From positions 124,001 to 188,000 of the forward strand of contig NZ_JAAABI010000004.1 of assembly GCF_009903685.1 (NCBI RefSeq): 64,000 bases of DNA, written 5' to 3'. Source of the stretch: Flagellimonas ochracea (GTDB lineage Bacteria; Bacteroidota; Bacteroidia; Flavobacteriales; Flavobacteriaceae). The translations under genes were made by a program, and so were the position numbers. Positions 41,640-50,197 of this stretch are shown piece by piece (the first letter of the stretch is position 1; each line of letters opens with the position of its first letter). Below the pieces are notes generated by a model. That model made no database searches and was not told where the DNA came from. It saw only the letters and a list, made by a program, of their open reading frames with translations.

Positions 41640-43487
41640 ATGGGAGAACATATAAAACAGAGCAAATTTGACGAGGTAGAACGCAAAACATTTGTGGAAA
41701 ACTTGATCGACGATGTAAAAGCCTTGGAAATACTTTTAAAGCGAGGGCTTGTAGAAGATGACGTGATTAGGGTGGGGGCAGAACAGGAAATGTGCATTAT
41801 TGATAAAGAATTTAGACCTGCCGGGGAGTCCATCAAGCTTTTGGAACTTATAAATGATGATCACTTTACCACAGAACTTGCCAGTTATAATTTAGAGGCG
41901 AACCTGGACCCTTTTGTGTTGGAAAAGGATTGTTTCAAAAAAGTTGAAGAACAATTGCTGTCATTGCTAAAAAAAGGTAAGACCCAAGCAGAAAAACTAG
42001 ATATAAAGATACTTTTGGCGGGGATACTCCCAACAATCAGTCGTGCGGAGATGGAGATGGATTTCATGACCCCGATTCCGCGCTATTATAAATTGAATGA
42101 CAACCTGAGAGCTTGCAGGGGAAAGGATTTTAGAATTAAAATAAAAGGAGTGGATGAGTTGTCCCTCTATCATGATTCGGTGCTTTTTGAAGCTTGTAAC
42201 ACCAGTTTTCAGCTTCATTTACAGATTGCCCCGAACGATTTTATAAAAAGCTACAACTGGGCGCAGGCCATAACTGGCCCAGTATTGGCAGTTTGCTGTA
42301 ACTCTCCGCTTCTAATGGGGCGTGAACTATGGAAAGAGACGCGAATAGCGCTCTTCCAACAAAGTTTGGATACCCGTAAATGGACCAACGCCTTAAAGGA
42401 CCAAATGCCAAGGGTAGGCTTTGGAGATCATTGGCAAACAGGTTCCATTGCGGAAATACTTAAAGAAGATATTTCCGCCCACCGGATAATTCTAACAAAA
42501 CCCATAATACACAATTCCCTACAACTTTTGGAAAATGGTGCGATTCCCAAATTGGAGGCGCTCAATCTATTCAATGGTACTGTATATAGGTGGAATCGGC
42601 CTTGTTATGGGGTGGGCAACGGAAAACCTCATGTACGCATTGAAAACAGGTACATTCCCTCTGGGCCCACTGTAATTGATGAGATGGCCAATTTTGCCTT
42701 TTGGGTAGGCCTTATGGTTGGAAGACCCAAAAAATATGATGATATGTCGGCTATTATGGACTTTAGGGAAGCCAAACTCAATTTCATTAAAGCAGCCATC
42801 AATGGAAGACAGACCGTGTTTTCTTGGTTGAACGAAACCCGATCTTTGGAAAGTCTTGTTCTTGATGAATTGCTGCCAATAGCTTATGAGGGGTTAAGAA
42901 AATTCAATGTGGATGAAAAAGACATCAATCGATTGTTGGGAGTAATCGAAGCAAGAGCTCGAAAAGGAACCGGAGCAGAATGGCAGGTTACCAATTTTAG
43001 AAGGTTAAAAAAACAGATGAAGCTGGATAGTGCCATAGTGCAACTTACAAAGGCCATGTATAACAATCAGCAAACGGAATCTCCGGTCTGCGATTGGCCC
43101 CCAATTGAGCACGCCGAAGAAATTGCTGAATCCTTTCAATGGGTGTCGCAGGTAATGTCTACCAAACTCATGAAACTTCAGGAGGATGATTATGCCAATT
43201 TAGCGGTGGCCATTATGCAGTGGAACAACATTCACCACATACCTGTTGAAAACACCGAAGGAGAATTGGTAGGGCTTTTAACTTGGAGCCATATAGAGAA
43301 GCTGGGAAAAATTAAGAACAATAATGATATTAGGGTATCGGATATCATGATAAAGAAAGTGGTGACAGTGAGACCAAGAACAAAGATTGAGACAGCCAGA
43401 CAAATAATGGAAGAATATGAAATAGGGTGCTTGCCCGTTTGTTCAGGTTCCTATTTGGTAGGCATCATTAGTAAAGTGGATCTGTAA
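41640..43487 (+). CDS. GCS2-family carboxylate-amine ligase fused to CBS domains
   Basis: 615 residues. The first about 460 match the glutamate-cysteine ligase 2 fold: VGAEQEMCIIDKEFRP (acidic metal/substrate residues), YNLEANLDPF, DSVLFEACNTSFQLHLQ, and RWNRPCYGVGNGKPHVRIENRY. From about residue 495 two CBS motifs follow (VMSTKLMKL...HHIPVENTEGELVGLLTW; VSDIMIKKVVTV...GCLPVCSGSYLVGIISKVDL), suggesting regulation by an adenine nucleotide. The amino acid and amine ligated are unknown. It is coupled (2 nt) to an AspA/AstE-type deacylase and has its own Fnr-type promoter. Confidence 0.83.
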   Translation: MGEHIKQSKFDEVERKTFVENLIDDVKALEILLKRGLVEDDVIRVGAEQEMCIIDKEFRPAGESIKLLELINDDHFTTELASYNLEANLDPFVLEKDCFKKVEEQLLSLLKKGKTQAEKLDIKILLAGILPTISRAEMEMDFMTPIPRYYKLNDNLRACRGKDFRIKIKGVDELSLYHDSVLFEACNTSFQLHLQIAPNDFIKSYNWAQAITGPVLAVCCNSPLLMGRELWKETRIALFQQSLDTRKWTNALKDQMPRVGFGDHWQTGSIAEILKEDISAHRIILTKPIIHNSLQLLENGAIPKLEALNLFNGTVYRWNRPCYGVGNGKPHVRIENRYIPSGPTVIDEMANFAFWVGLMVGRPKKYDDMSAIMDFREAKLNFIKAAINGRQTVFSWLNETRSLESLVLDELLPIAYEGLRKFNVDEKDINRLLGVIEARARKGTGAEWQVTNFRRLKKQMKLDSAIVQLTKAMYNNQQTESPVCDWPPIEHAEEIAESFQWVSQVMSTKLMKLQEDDYANLAVAIMQWNNIHHIPVENTEGELVGLLTWSHIEKLGKIKNNNDIRVSDIMIKKVVTVRPRTKIETARQIMEEYEIGCLPVCSGSYLVGIISKVDL

Positions 43488-43489
43488 TT

Positions 43490-44683
43490 ATGCCAGAAGT
43501 ATATAGCAAAGCCCTTGATGAGACAATTAAAGTTGAGCGAATTATAGATCATTTAAAAGGAGAACAGGATGGTCCAACTTTGGTGTTTTTTGCAGGAATA
43601 CATGGCAATGAACCGGCAGGGGTTTTTGCACTCAAACATGTTTTGAAAGAGCTAAAAATTCAAGAAACTCCTGTTAATGGCGAGGTATATGCCATAGCAG
43701 GGAATTTGAATGCCCTCAAAAAAAGTGTTCGATTTGAGAAGGAAGATCTGAACCGAATTTGGTTCCCCCAGAGAATTAAAGATATAACAGCACAGGAACA
43801 TTTGAACAATGAAGAGGAAGAGTTGGCATCAATTTTTGACCTAATCAATAAAATTCTCCAGAATGGAAAGCCTCCCTTTTATTTCATCGACCTTCATACC
43901 ACATCCAGCGATACATATCCATTTATAGTGTTGAATGATAGTTTGTTGAATAGAAAATATGCATCCAATTATCCACTGCCAACAATATTGGGAATCGAAG
44001 AATACCTCGAGGGGGCCCTGCTAAGCTACATAAATGAACTGGGCTATGTTTCTTTGGGTTTTGAAAGCGGAAGTCATGATGATATCAAGGCGATTAAAAA
44101 CAGCATTGATTTCATTCGGTATACCTTGGGCATTACCTCGGCAGTGCCTTTTAAGGAGCAAGAAATGTTACGACTTAGGGAGGAAATCTTTAGATCTGGA
44201 GGAGTGTCCAATCGATTTTACGAAATATATTATCAATATGACATTGAGCCAAAGGATCAGTTTGAGATGCTTCCCGGATTCATCAATTTTCAAAAAATAT
44301 GCAAGGGTGTTGAGTTGGCCACAAATAATGGTGAAGTTCTGACAACCAAAGGGAAAAGACAGATTTTTATGCCTTTGTACCAAGATCAGGGAAAAGAGGG
44401 ATTCTATTTCATAAGACCCATTCCGAGAATATTACTTTGGATTTCCAAGGGCCTACGGAGGTTCAAGGTAGATCATCTTTTGGTGAAACTGCCGGGCGTA
44501 ACTTGGAAATCCATTAGGAAAGATGCTTTGGTGGTGGATCAGCGGGTTGCCAAGTTTTTAGCTAAGTCTATTTTTCACTTGTTGGGCTACCGTGCCAGAC
44601 AATTCGATAGAACGCATTTAGTGGTTAAAAGCCGGGAAATTGCCTCTAAGACGAAAGAGTATGCCAACACCAAATGGTTTTAA
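43490..44683 (+). CDS. AspA/AstE-type zinc deacylase
   Basis: 397 residues of the succinylglutamate desuccinylase/aspartoacylase family (M14-like). Zinc motif GIHGNEPAG (H-x2-E), RFEKEDLNRIW, FIDLHTTSSDTYPF (third His) and GFESGSHDD are visible in the first about 200 residues. The rest is a C-terminal half of unknown role. Such proteins hydrolyse N-acyl amino acids or small peptides. Placed directly behind a GCS2 ligase, it may undo or trim what that ligase makes. Other bacteria often add a RimK-type ligase to this pair, and none is present here. Confidence 0.82.
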   Translation: MPEVYSKALDETIKVERIIDHLKGEQDGPTLVFFAGIHGNEPAGVFALKHVLKELKIQETPVNGEVYAIAGNLNALKKSVRFEKEDLNRIWFPQRIKDITAQEHLNNEEEELASIFDLINKILQNGKPPFYFIDLHTTSSDTYPFIVLNDSLLNRKYASNYPLPTILGIEEYLEGALLSYINELGYVSLGFESGSHDDIKAIKNSIDFIRYTLGITSAVPFKEQEMLRLREEIFRSGGVSNRFYEIYYQYDIEPKDQFEMLPGFINFQKICKGVELATNNGEVLTTKGKRQIFMPLYQDQGKEGFYFIRPIPRILLWISKGLRRFKVDHLLVKLPGVTWKSIRKDALVVDQRVAKFLAKSIFHLLGYRARQFDRTHLVVKSREIASKTKEYANTKWF

Positions 44684-44685
44684 AA

Positions 44686-44718
44686 AAAAGACCTGGAATG
44701 TGAACTTCCAGGTCTTTT
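44686..44718. terminator. Bidirectional terminator
   Basis: AAAAGACCTGGAA (44686-44698) pairs perfectly with TTCCAGGTCTTTT (44706-44718). It ends the AspA/AstE transcript and the convergent tonB transcript. Confidence 0.88.
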
Positions 44719-44739
44719 CGTTGGTACATTTACGTTTTT

Positions 44740-45465
44740 TTACTTCATTATAAAGTTTATTGGAATGCTGTATTTTACCTTTACTGCCTTACCTCTTTGT
44801 ATTCCAGGCTTTACAGTGGGCAAAGTAGAAATGATTCTAACAGCTTCCTTTTCCAAAAGGCGGTCTGGCCCTCTTTTTTGAATGTTGGCCACCTTTCCTT
44901 GTGAATCAATCACAAACTGAACGAACACCCTTCCAGTTATACCCATTTCAAGGGCGGTTTCAGGGTATTTGAAGTTAGCTTTGATGTGTTCCTGTACTTT
45001 TTCGTTAAAGCAAGCCTTGCGTTCTTCCTGGGTGTCATACACTTCACACCCCGGGAACACAGGTACGTACTCAATAACGGCGAAAGGTACTACTATATCT
45101 TCTTCCACTTCTTCTGCATCAATGTCATCCACACTTACAATGGCATCTTCCACAAAGGTTTCTTGGCTACTTTCGGTACTTTCAATAACGGTTTCTTCCA
45201 CGTCTTCCACATCTTCCACAATCTCAATCACATCGGGAGCGGATGGTGGTGGAGGTGGCGGAGCGGTTCTAATGATTTCTGTGATCGGTACATCTTCTTT
45301 GAGGTCATCAGATACCTCGAGTACTTCAGAAACCAAAGATTCTTTCTCATAGGTCTTGACCTCAAGGGATTGCCATGTAAGGAACAAAACCGAGGTAAGT
45401 CCTATCATAAAATAGAGGCTGCTGTTTCGACCTACATCTACGTTGGGATTCTTTTTAGGTTTCAT
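44740..45465 (-). CDS. TonB-type energy transducer
   Basis: 241 residues. A basic N-terminus then one membrane helix (LYFMIGLTSVLFLTW, about 17-32), a PPPPPP run (about 70-76), an acidic linker very rich in E, D and V (about 80-130), and a C-terminal TonB domain beginning VPVFPGCE and ending RGKAVKVKYSIPINF. Two cysteines (PGCE, RKACF) are typical of Bacteroidota TonB. It transfers proton-motive energy to an outer-membrane receptor; ExbB/ExbD and a receptor are not nearby. An Fnr-type site lies directly upstream. Confidence 0.88.
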   Translation of the reverse strand: MKPKKNPNVDVGRNSSLYFMIGLTSVLFLTWQSLEVKTYEKESLVSEVLEVSDDLKEDVPITEIIRTAPPPPPPSAPDVIEIVEDVEDVEETVIESTESSQETFVEDAIVSVDDIDAEEVEEDIVVPFAVIEYVPVFPGCEVYDTQEERKACFNEKVQEHIKANFKYPETALEMGITGRVFVQFVIDSQGKVANIQKRGPDRLLEKEAVRIISTLPTVKPGIQRGKAVKVKYSIPINFIMK

Positions 45466-45482
45466 GACTTTTCTTCTTTAGT

Positions 45483-45530
45483 TGAACTAAAGTTAGCCAT
45501 CACCCAAAAGAAAAAATATGATAATCATCA
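45483..45530 (-). promoter_or_regulatory. Fnr-type promoter of the TonB gene
   Basis: TGATAATCATCA (45519-45530), 23 nt gap on the minus strand, -7 box TAACTTTA (45488-45495). The predicted start is about 45483, 18 nt before the ATG. Confidence 0.68.
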
Positions 45531-45532
45531 TG

Positions 45533-46258
45533 TTATGGATTCAACTGATTTTGACCCGATTTCAAGGCGAGATCCTTATTTGTGAAGTCAATATTTATTG
45601 AAATCCCCATTCGCACCATGGATTCGTTTGTGTTTTGGTGCTGTTGGTTAAAATATCCTATATCAATTTTTGTGGATGGGGAAAGCGATTGCCCAACACC
45701 AATATAAAATCTGTTCTGGTCAAAAGAGGAGTTTTCGAGTTGCAGGAAAACTTCATTGAAAGATTTGAAATAGAATTTTTTGGAAAGCTGTCTTGTATAC
45801 TGAAGCCGATACCGAGCCCTGTTATTCAACGCACGGTGTTCGGTATTTGTGGTTCTTCGATTTTCGAGTCGAAAACGTTGTGCAACTACGGCTTTGCCAA
45901 ACCCCAATTTTAAGGAATACTCTCCATAGTACCACAGTTGTGAATTGTTAGAAGCTTCTTCTTGCCCGGAATAGATGTTGCAGTTGAGGAAAGCAATGCC
46001 TCCTGTTAAAGAGGAATGTTCACTTAGTTTAAAAGTAGTTCCGGTTCTTACGAAAGTAAATCCATAGTTATCGAGCATATTCCGATGTTTCAGGATTCCC
46101 ACAACAGGGATACTCCAATGCTCATGTATTTGGGTGTTTGTAGATAAAATCATCCAAGTTCCCGGTTGGTTTTCAGTTTGGCCGTAAGAATTATGGGAAA
46201 TACTTATTGAAAATATCACATGGAAGAACAGAAGAGAAAAATGCTTCGCAAACCCCAT
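45533..46258 (-). CDS. DUF2490 outer-membrane-like protein
   Basis: 241 residues from the ATG at 46258 (MGFAKHFSLLFFHVIF). An in-frame codon at 46285 would lie upstream of the predicted transcription start. A signal peptide ends near SHNSYGQ. The mature part alternates beta strands (NTQIHEHWSIPVVGIL, FTFVRTGTTFKLSEHSSLTGGIAF, YRLQYTRQLSKKFYFKSFNEVF) and ends in a strand typical of a small barrel. DUF2490 proteins are predicted beta barrels of unknown role. An Fnr-type site overlaps its promoter, and the next gene downstream is tonB. Confidence 0.83.
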   Translation of the reverse strand: MGFAKHFSLLFFHVIFSISISHNSYGQTENQPGTWMILSTNTQIHEHWSIPVVGILKHRNMLDNYGFTFVRTGTTFKLSEHSSLTGGIAFLNCNIYSGQEEASNNSQLWYYGEYSLKLGFGKAVVAQRFRLENRRTTNTEHRALNNRARYRLQYTRQLSKKFYFKSFNEVFLQLENSSFDQNRFYIGVGQSLSPSTKIDIGYFNQQHQNTNESMVRMGISINIDFTNKDLALKSGQNQLNP

Positions 46259-46278
46259 TAAAATGGATTTGATGGTTG

Positions 46279-46327
46279 AATGCAAAGGTTTGTTCCAAAT
46301 CTTTTTAGATTACATGATACTTATCAT
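46279..46327 (-). promoter_or_regulatory. Fnr-type promoter of the DUF2490 gene
   Basis: TGATACTTATCA (46316-46327) is followed after 24 nt (one more than at the other promoters) by AACCTTTG (46284-46291), one mismatch from TAnnTTTG. The predicted start is about 46279, 21 nt before the ATG at 46258. Confidence 0.55.
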
Positions 46328-46369
46328 TTATAGAAAAAAAGTGCCAAGCAGGGAAGGAACAACTACGTA

Positions 46370-47326
46370 TTAATCTTGCTTTTCCCAAATAAGGGCAGCA
46401 GCACCACAGATAGCAGCCGTTTTACCCTCCATGGAGGAGAGCATTATGTTCACCTTTCCTTTGTACACCTCTAAAAGATACTCATTAAAATACTTTTCCA
46501 AAGGTTCCAAAATCCATTTGCCGCTATTGGTAAGTCCACCCATTAATATAAATGCTTCTGGCTGGGTAAATGCCGTAAAATTGGCCAATGCCAACCCCAT
46601 AATATTAGCGGTATAATCAAATGCTTTTAAAGCAATTTCATCACCTTCTTCAGCAGCTTTGGTTATGTCTTCACCGTGTAGATCGTTATACGCAACATCT
46701 CTGAATCTGCTTTCCACCATATATTTGCTTTGCATGTACAGAATGGTGCGCTTTAGTCCTGTGGCCGATACATAGGCTTCCAAACCTCCTTTTACACCCA
46801 ATCCGGTCAACCTACCATCACCAATGGTCATGTCCACATGACCCAGTTCACCGGCAAAGCCGTCGTAGCCATCCACCAATTGACCGTTGGTGACAATACC
46901 TGCACCAAATCCGGTCCCCAAAGTGATAACAATAAAATCCTGCATGGTCTTGGCACCACCAAACAGCATCTCGCCCAAGGCCGCTGCGCTGGCATCGTTC
47001 ATGATGCGCATGGGCATGTTCATACGTTCTTTAAGCTTTTCAAGAATTGGCACGGAACCTTTCCAGACCAAGTTGCTTGCATTTTCTATAGTACCATTCT
47101 TGCTAGATGCATTGGGAGCTCCTATCCCACAGCCTAGAATGTTGGGTTTTACTTCCAAGCTCTGCAGAAGCTCGTCCGAAGTTGTTTTTATTTTATCCAG
47201 ATAATCATCCAAATCTGGAAATTCCCTTGTTCTGAAAAAAGACTGCACAAGGCATTTTCCATTTTTATCGACCAACCCAATTTTGGTTTTGGTGCCCCCT
47301 ATATCTACTCCAATAACAATATCCAT
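46370..47326 (-). CDS. ROK family sugar kinase
   Basis: 318 residues from the ATG at 47326 (a TTG lies two codons upstream). Phosphate-binding GVDIGGTKTKIGLV at the N-terminus, catalytic Asp in MNDASAAALGEMLFGGAK (about 108), GTGFGAGIV and GELGHVDM. In most ROK proteins a zinc motif with three cysteines follows GELGH, but here the equivalent stretch is LTGLGVKGGLEAYVSATG with no cysteine, so the structural zinc is absent. Likely a glucokinase or related hexokinase. No transcription factor domain is attached. Confidence 0.87.
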   Translation of the reverse strand: MDIVIGVDIGGTKTKIGLVDKNGKCLVQSFFRTREFPDLDDYLDKIKTTSDELLQSLEVKPNILGCGIGAPNASSKNGTIENASNLVWKGSVPILEKLKERMNMPMRIMNDASAAALGEMLFGGAKTMQDFIVITLGTGFGAGIVTNGQLVDGYDGFAGELGHVDMTIGDGRLTGLGVKGGLEAYVSATGLKRTILYMQSKYMVESRFRDVAYNDLHGEDITKAAEEGDEIALKAFDYTANIMGLALANFTAFTQPEAFILMGGLTNSGKWILEPLEKYFNEYLLEVYKGKVNIMLSSMEGKTAAICGAAALIWEKQD

Positions 47327-47447
47327 TGACAAACTTTCAAGTTTTGATGTTTGTTTTTAAAGATAACCATAATGTGCCTAAAAAATAACACCAAAACTTT
47401 TCAAAAGGATGGAATATTTAATATACTTTGGAGTGAAGCGAGAAAAC

Positions 47448-47495
47448 TGACTTCTATCATATTTTAGGTTCAGGTACCGCTCTAATTTTGAACTG
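47448..47495 (+). promoter_or_regulatory. Fnr-type promoter of the third Usp gene and downstream operon
   Basis: TGACTTCTATCA (47448-47459), 23 nt gap, perfect -7 box TAATTTTG (47483-47490). The predicted start is about 47495, 31 nt before the ATG. The genes up to 53142 follow with gaps of 11-21 nt. Confidence 0.72.
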
Positions 47496-47525
47496 TTGCG
47501 TTTAATTAACTAACTAATATAAGGT

Positions 47526-48317
47526 ATGAGTAATATTAACAAGATTTTGGTTCCTTTTGATTTTTCCGAAGCTTCCGTCAATGCTTTGGAATACACTCTC
47601 AATTTTGTAGGTCCAAACAGGGATATTGACATTTTAGCACTTTATGTGTCGGTAATGCCGGTCACCGAATCGGAAGAAAAAGGATTGAAAGCAGATTTTG
47701 CCAAAGTAGTTGAAGGGTTTCAACGAAAGGTTAAAAACAAGCCCGATTTTATCACGACTACCGGAAAGGTGATTGAATCCATTCTGGCATATCGAAAAGA
47801 GAAGAACATGGACCTGATCATGATGGGGACCATGGGGGATAAGGTCACCGATGAGGCTATCACCAACACTTCACGACTGGTTTTGGGTGCCAATTGTCCG
47901 GTAATCTCCATTCCTTATGGATGCACGATCAGTGAACCCAAGGATGTCGCCTTGGTCATGGGTGGTGAAGAAATTGAGGACAAAGAAGTGCTCAAAACAT
48001 TGCTGGATCTGGCCCGGACCTTTAACTCCAAGGTACACGTGCTCACCATATATAAAGAATCTGTTTACGAAGAAAAATCAGTCGTGGACAGTACCGAGAA
48101 TCTTTTGGAGTACTATCTAGAGCATTTCTATGTGGAACACTCTTTTAGCAAAAATCAGGATGTGGAACAAGGTATTTTGGATTATATCAATGAAAAAAAC
48201 GTCGACATGTTGGCCATTTTGCCGCGAAACCACGCTAGAATGAGCACACCATCCGAAGGGCGATTGACCAAGCTTTTGACCCTACATTCGGAAATTCCTG
48301 TTTTGACCTTGGATTGA
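47526..48317 (+). CDS. Universal stress protein, tandem domain
   Basis: 263 residues, two Usp-like halves. The first is clear: INKILVPFDFSEASVNALEYTLNF and MMGTMGDKVTDEAITNTSRLVLGANCPVISI. The second lacks the glycine-rich nucleotide loop (it ends VDMLAILPRNHARM), so it probably does not bind ATP. First gene of an apparent operon Usp, SLC13 permease, pckA, pfkA, read from an Fnr-type promoter. Confidence 0.85.
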   Translation: MSNINKILVPFDFSEASVNALEYTLNFVGPNRDIDILALYVSVMPVTESEEKGLKADFAKVVEGFQRKVKNKPDFITTTGKVIESILAYRKEKNMDLIMMGTMGDKVTDEAITNTSRLVLGANCPVISIPYGCTISEPKDVALVMGGEEIEDKEVLKTLLDLARTFNSKVHVLTIYKESVYEEKSVVDSTENLLEYYLEHFYVEHSFSKNQDVEQGILDYINEKNVDMLAILPRNHARMSTPSEGRLTKLLTLHSEIPVLTLD

Positions 48318-48338
48318 TAACCCGATTAAAATAAAAGC

Positions 48339-50177
48339 ATGCTGCCACTGCTGGTAATACTGGGTATTACAATCATTTTGTTTATATGGGGGAAGTTCCC
48401 CCCTGACGTCGTTGCACTTATGGCAATGCTGTCCCTTTACTTGACTGGAATTTTGGAATTGAATGAAACCCTGACTGGATTTAGCAACCCAACGGTAATC
48501 ATGATTGCAGCCTTGTTCATTATAGGAGAAGGCCTTTCTCGAACAGGATGGACCGCAATGGCTGGCCAATTTTTTGTAAGATGGGCCAAAAAAAATGCTC
48601 GCCGATTATTGGTCATTGTTACCTTGGGTTCCAGTTTGCTCTCCGGTTTTGTGAGTAACACGGGAACGGTGGCTGCACTACTTCCGGTTACCGTAACAGC
48701 AGCTTGGAGTGCAGGGACGCTTCCGTCCAAATTGCTTATTCCGGTGGCTTTTGGCTCCAATACGGGAGGATTGCTCACCCTAACGGGAACACCGCCCAAC
48801 ATTATTGTGAGCAATGCCTTGGTGGAGAATGGATTTGGCGGTTTTTCCTTTTTTGAGTTTGCGCTTATCGGAGTGCCACTGTTGGTGATTTCCATTCTTT
48901 ACTTTAGATATTGGGGGCATAAATTATTGCCAGACCGCAGTACCAAAAATAAACCTGTTGCCATAGATGAAGAAATGCACAAATGGATTGAGAACTATAG
49001 CATTGGGGACAATCTGTATCGTTTGCGTATTAGATCTATGTCCGAATTGATTAATACCAAAATTGGTGACTGGGATTTTGAGGGAACCTATAATGTTTCT
49101 GTGATGAGGCTGAAACGTAGACATCCAAGTCCATTGCAGCAGAGGGTACCACAATTTGTGGAAATGCCTGGTCCCGAAACGGAAATGCGATATCACGATA
49201 TTATTACCGTAAAGGGTGAGACAAAGGATGTCGATGAGCTCATAATCAAGTTCCATCTAGGGGTTATTCCCTTAAAGCCGGAAAAGGACATGCTCAAAAA
49301 GGAATTGATCAATCAAGAAGTAGGGATGGCCGAAATGATCATCACCCCAAAATCGGTTTTTGTTGGAAAAACAGTGCCCTTGGGGCATTATTTAAAACAA
49401 ACCGGGGTTCAGCTCTTGGCAGCCTCAAGAAAAAATAGACCCTTGACCGGAAAAATTAAAATTGAAGCTGGAGACGCCTTTGTCATTAGAGGTCAGTGGG
49501 AGAATATCGAGAATCTAAAGTCCGTGTATGAAAACTTGGTAATTTCAGGAAGTCCTGAGGCACTTTCAAAAAATGTGGATGAGCTTACACCAAAAAGTTA
49601 TATCGCGCTGGGAACGCTGATTTTGATGATTCTCCTTTTGGTTTTCAATATATTGCCCGGTGCGGTCGCTGCATTGGTCTGTGCTGGTATAATGATGCTC
49701 AGTGGGTGCGTTCCCATAACCAAGGCATACAAAGGAATCAGTTGGACCAGTGTTGTGATGATAGCGGCCATGATTCCGATGGGATTGGCCCTACAGAAGA
49801 CTGGAGCGGCACAGTTGGCCGCCAACAGTTTGGTGGATGCATTGGGAAGCATACACCCTACGGCGCTTTTAGCCGGCATCTTTCTGTTGACCGCTATATT
49901 TAGTCAGACCATCAACAACTCCGCTACCGCAGTGCTAATGGCACCTATAGCCATTATGGCTTCGGCCAAACTCGGAGTTTCACCTAAACCATTTATGATT
50001 GGGGTTGCAGTAAGTGCATCCACAGCGTTTTTAACCCCAGTGGGCACTACGACCAATGCCATGGTAATGGTTGCGGGAGGATACAAGTTCATTGATTATG
50101 TAAAAGTAGGAGGACCATTGCTTCTACTTTTCTTCATAACAACATTAATTGTGGTTCCATGGATATGGAGCTTTTAA
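48339..50177 (+). CDS. SLC13 (DASS) family permease with RCK-C domains
   Basis: 612 residues. Two blocks of membrane helices (about 1-195 and 430-612) carry the repeated family motifs SGFVSNTGTVAALLPV with LTGTPPNIIVSNALV, and SQTINNSATAVLMAPIAIM with FLTPVGTTTNAMVM. Between them lie two cytosolic TrkA-C (RCK-C) domains (about 215-300 and 320-400). Transporters of this layout carry sulfate, C4-dicarboxylates or similar anions with sodium. Next to PEP carboxykinase, a C4-dicarboxylate substrate is attractive but unproven. It follows the Usp gene by 21 nt. Confidence 0.87.
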   Translation: MLPLLVILGITIILFIWGKFPPDVVALMAMLSLYLTGILELNETLTGFSNPTVIMIAALFIIGEGLSRTGWTAMAGQFFVRWAKKNARRLLVIVTLGSSLLSGFVSNTGTVAALLPVTVTAAWSAGTLPSKLLIPVAFGSNTGGLLTLTGTPPNIIVSNALVENGFGGFSFFEFALIGVPLLVISILYFRYWGHKLLPDRSTKNKPVAIDEEMHKWIENYSIGDNLYRLRIRSMSELINTKIGDWDFEGTYNVSVMRLKRRHPSPLQQRVPQFVEMPGPETEMRYHDIITVKGETKDVDELIIKFHLGVIPLKPEKDMLKKELINQEVGMAEMIITPKSVFVGKTVPLGHYLKQTGVQLLAASRKNRPLTGKIKIEAGDAFVIRGQWENIENLKSVYENLVISGSPEALSKNVDELTPKSYIALGTLILMILLLVFNILPGAVAALVCAGIMMLSGCVPITKAYKGISWTSVVMIAAMIPMGLALQKTGAAQLAANSLVDALGSIHPTALLAGIFLLTAIFSQTINNSATAVLMAPIAIMASAKLGVSPKPFMIGVAVSASTAFLTPVGTTTNAMVMVAGGYKFIDYVKVGGPLLLLFFITTLIVVPWIWSF

Positions 50178-50197
50178 CCTGATAAAAACGATAGATT

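Noticed and set aside
50180..50192. TGATAAAA half-site just before pckA
   Set aside because: The second half (TCA) is missing and no -7 box follows at 23 nt; pckA is better explained as part of the upstream operon.
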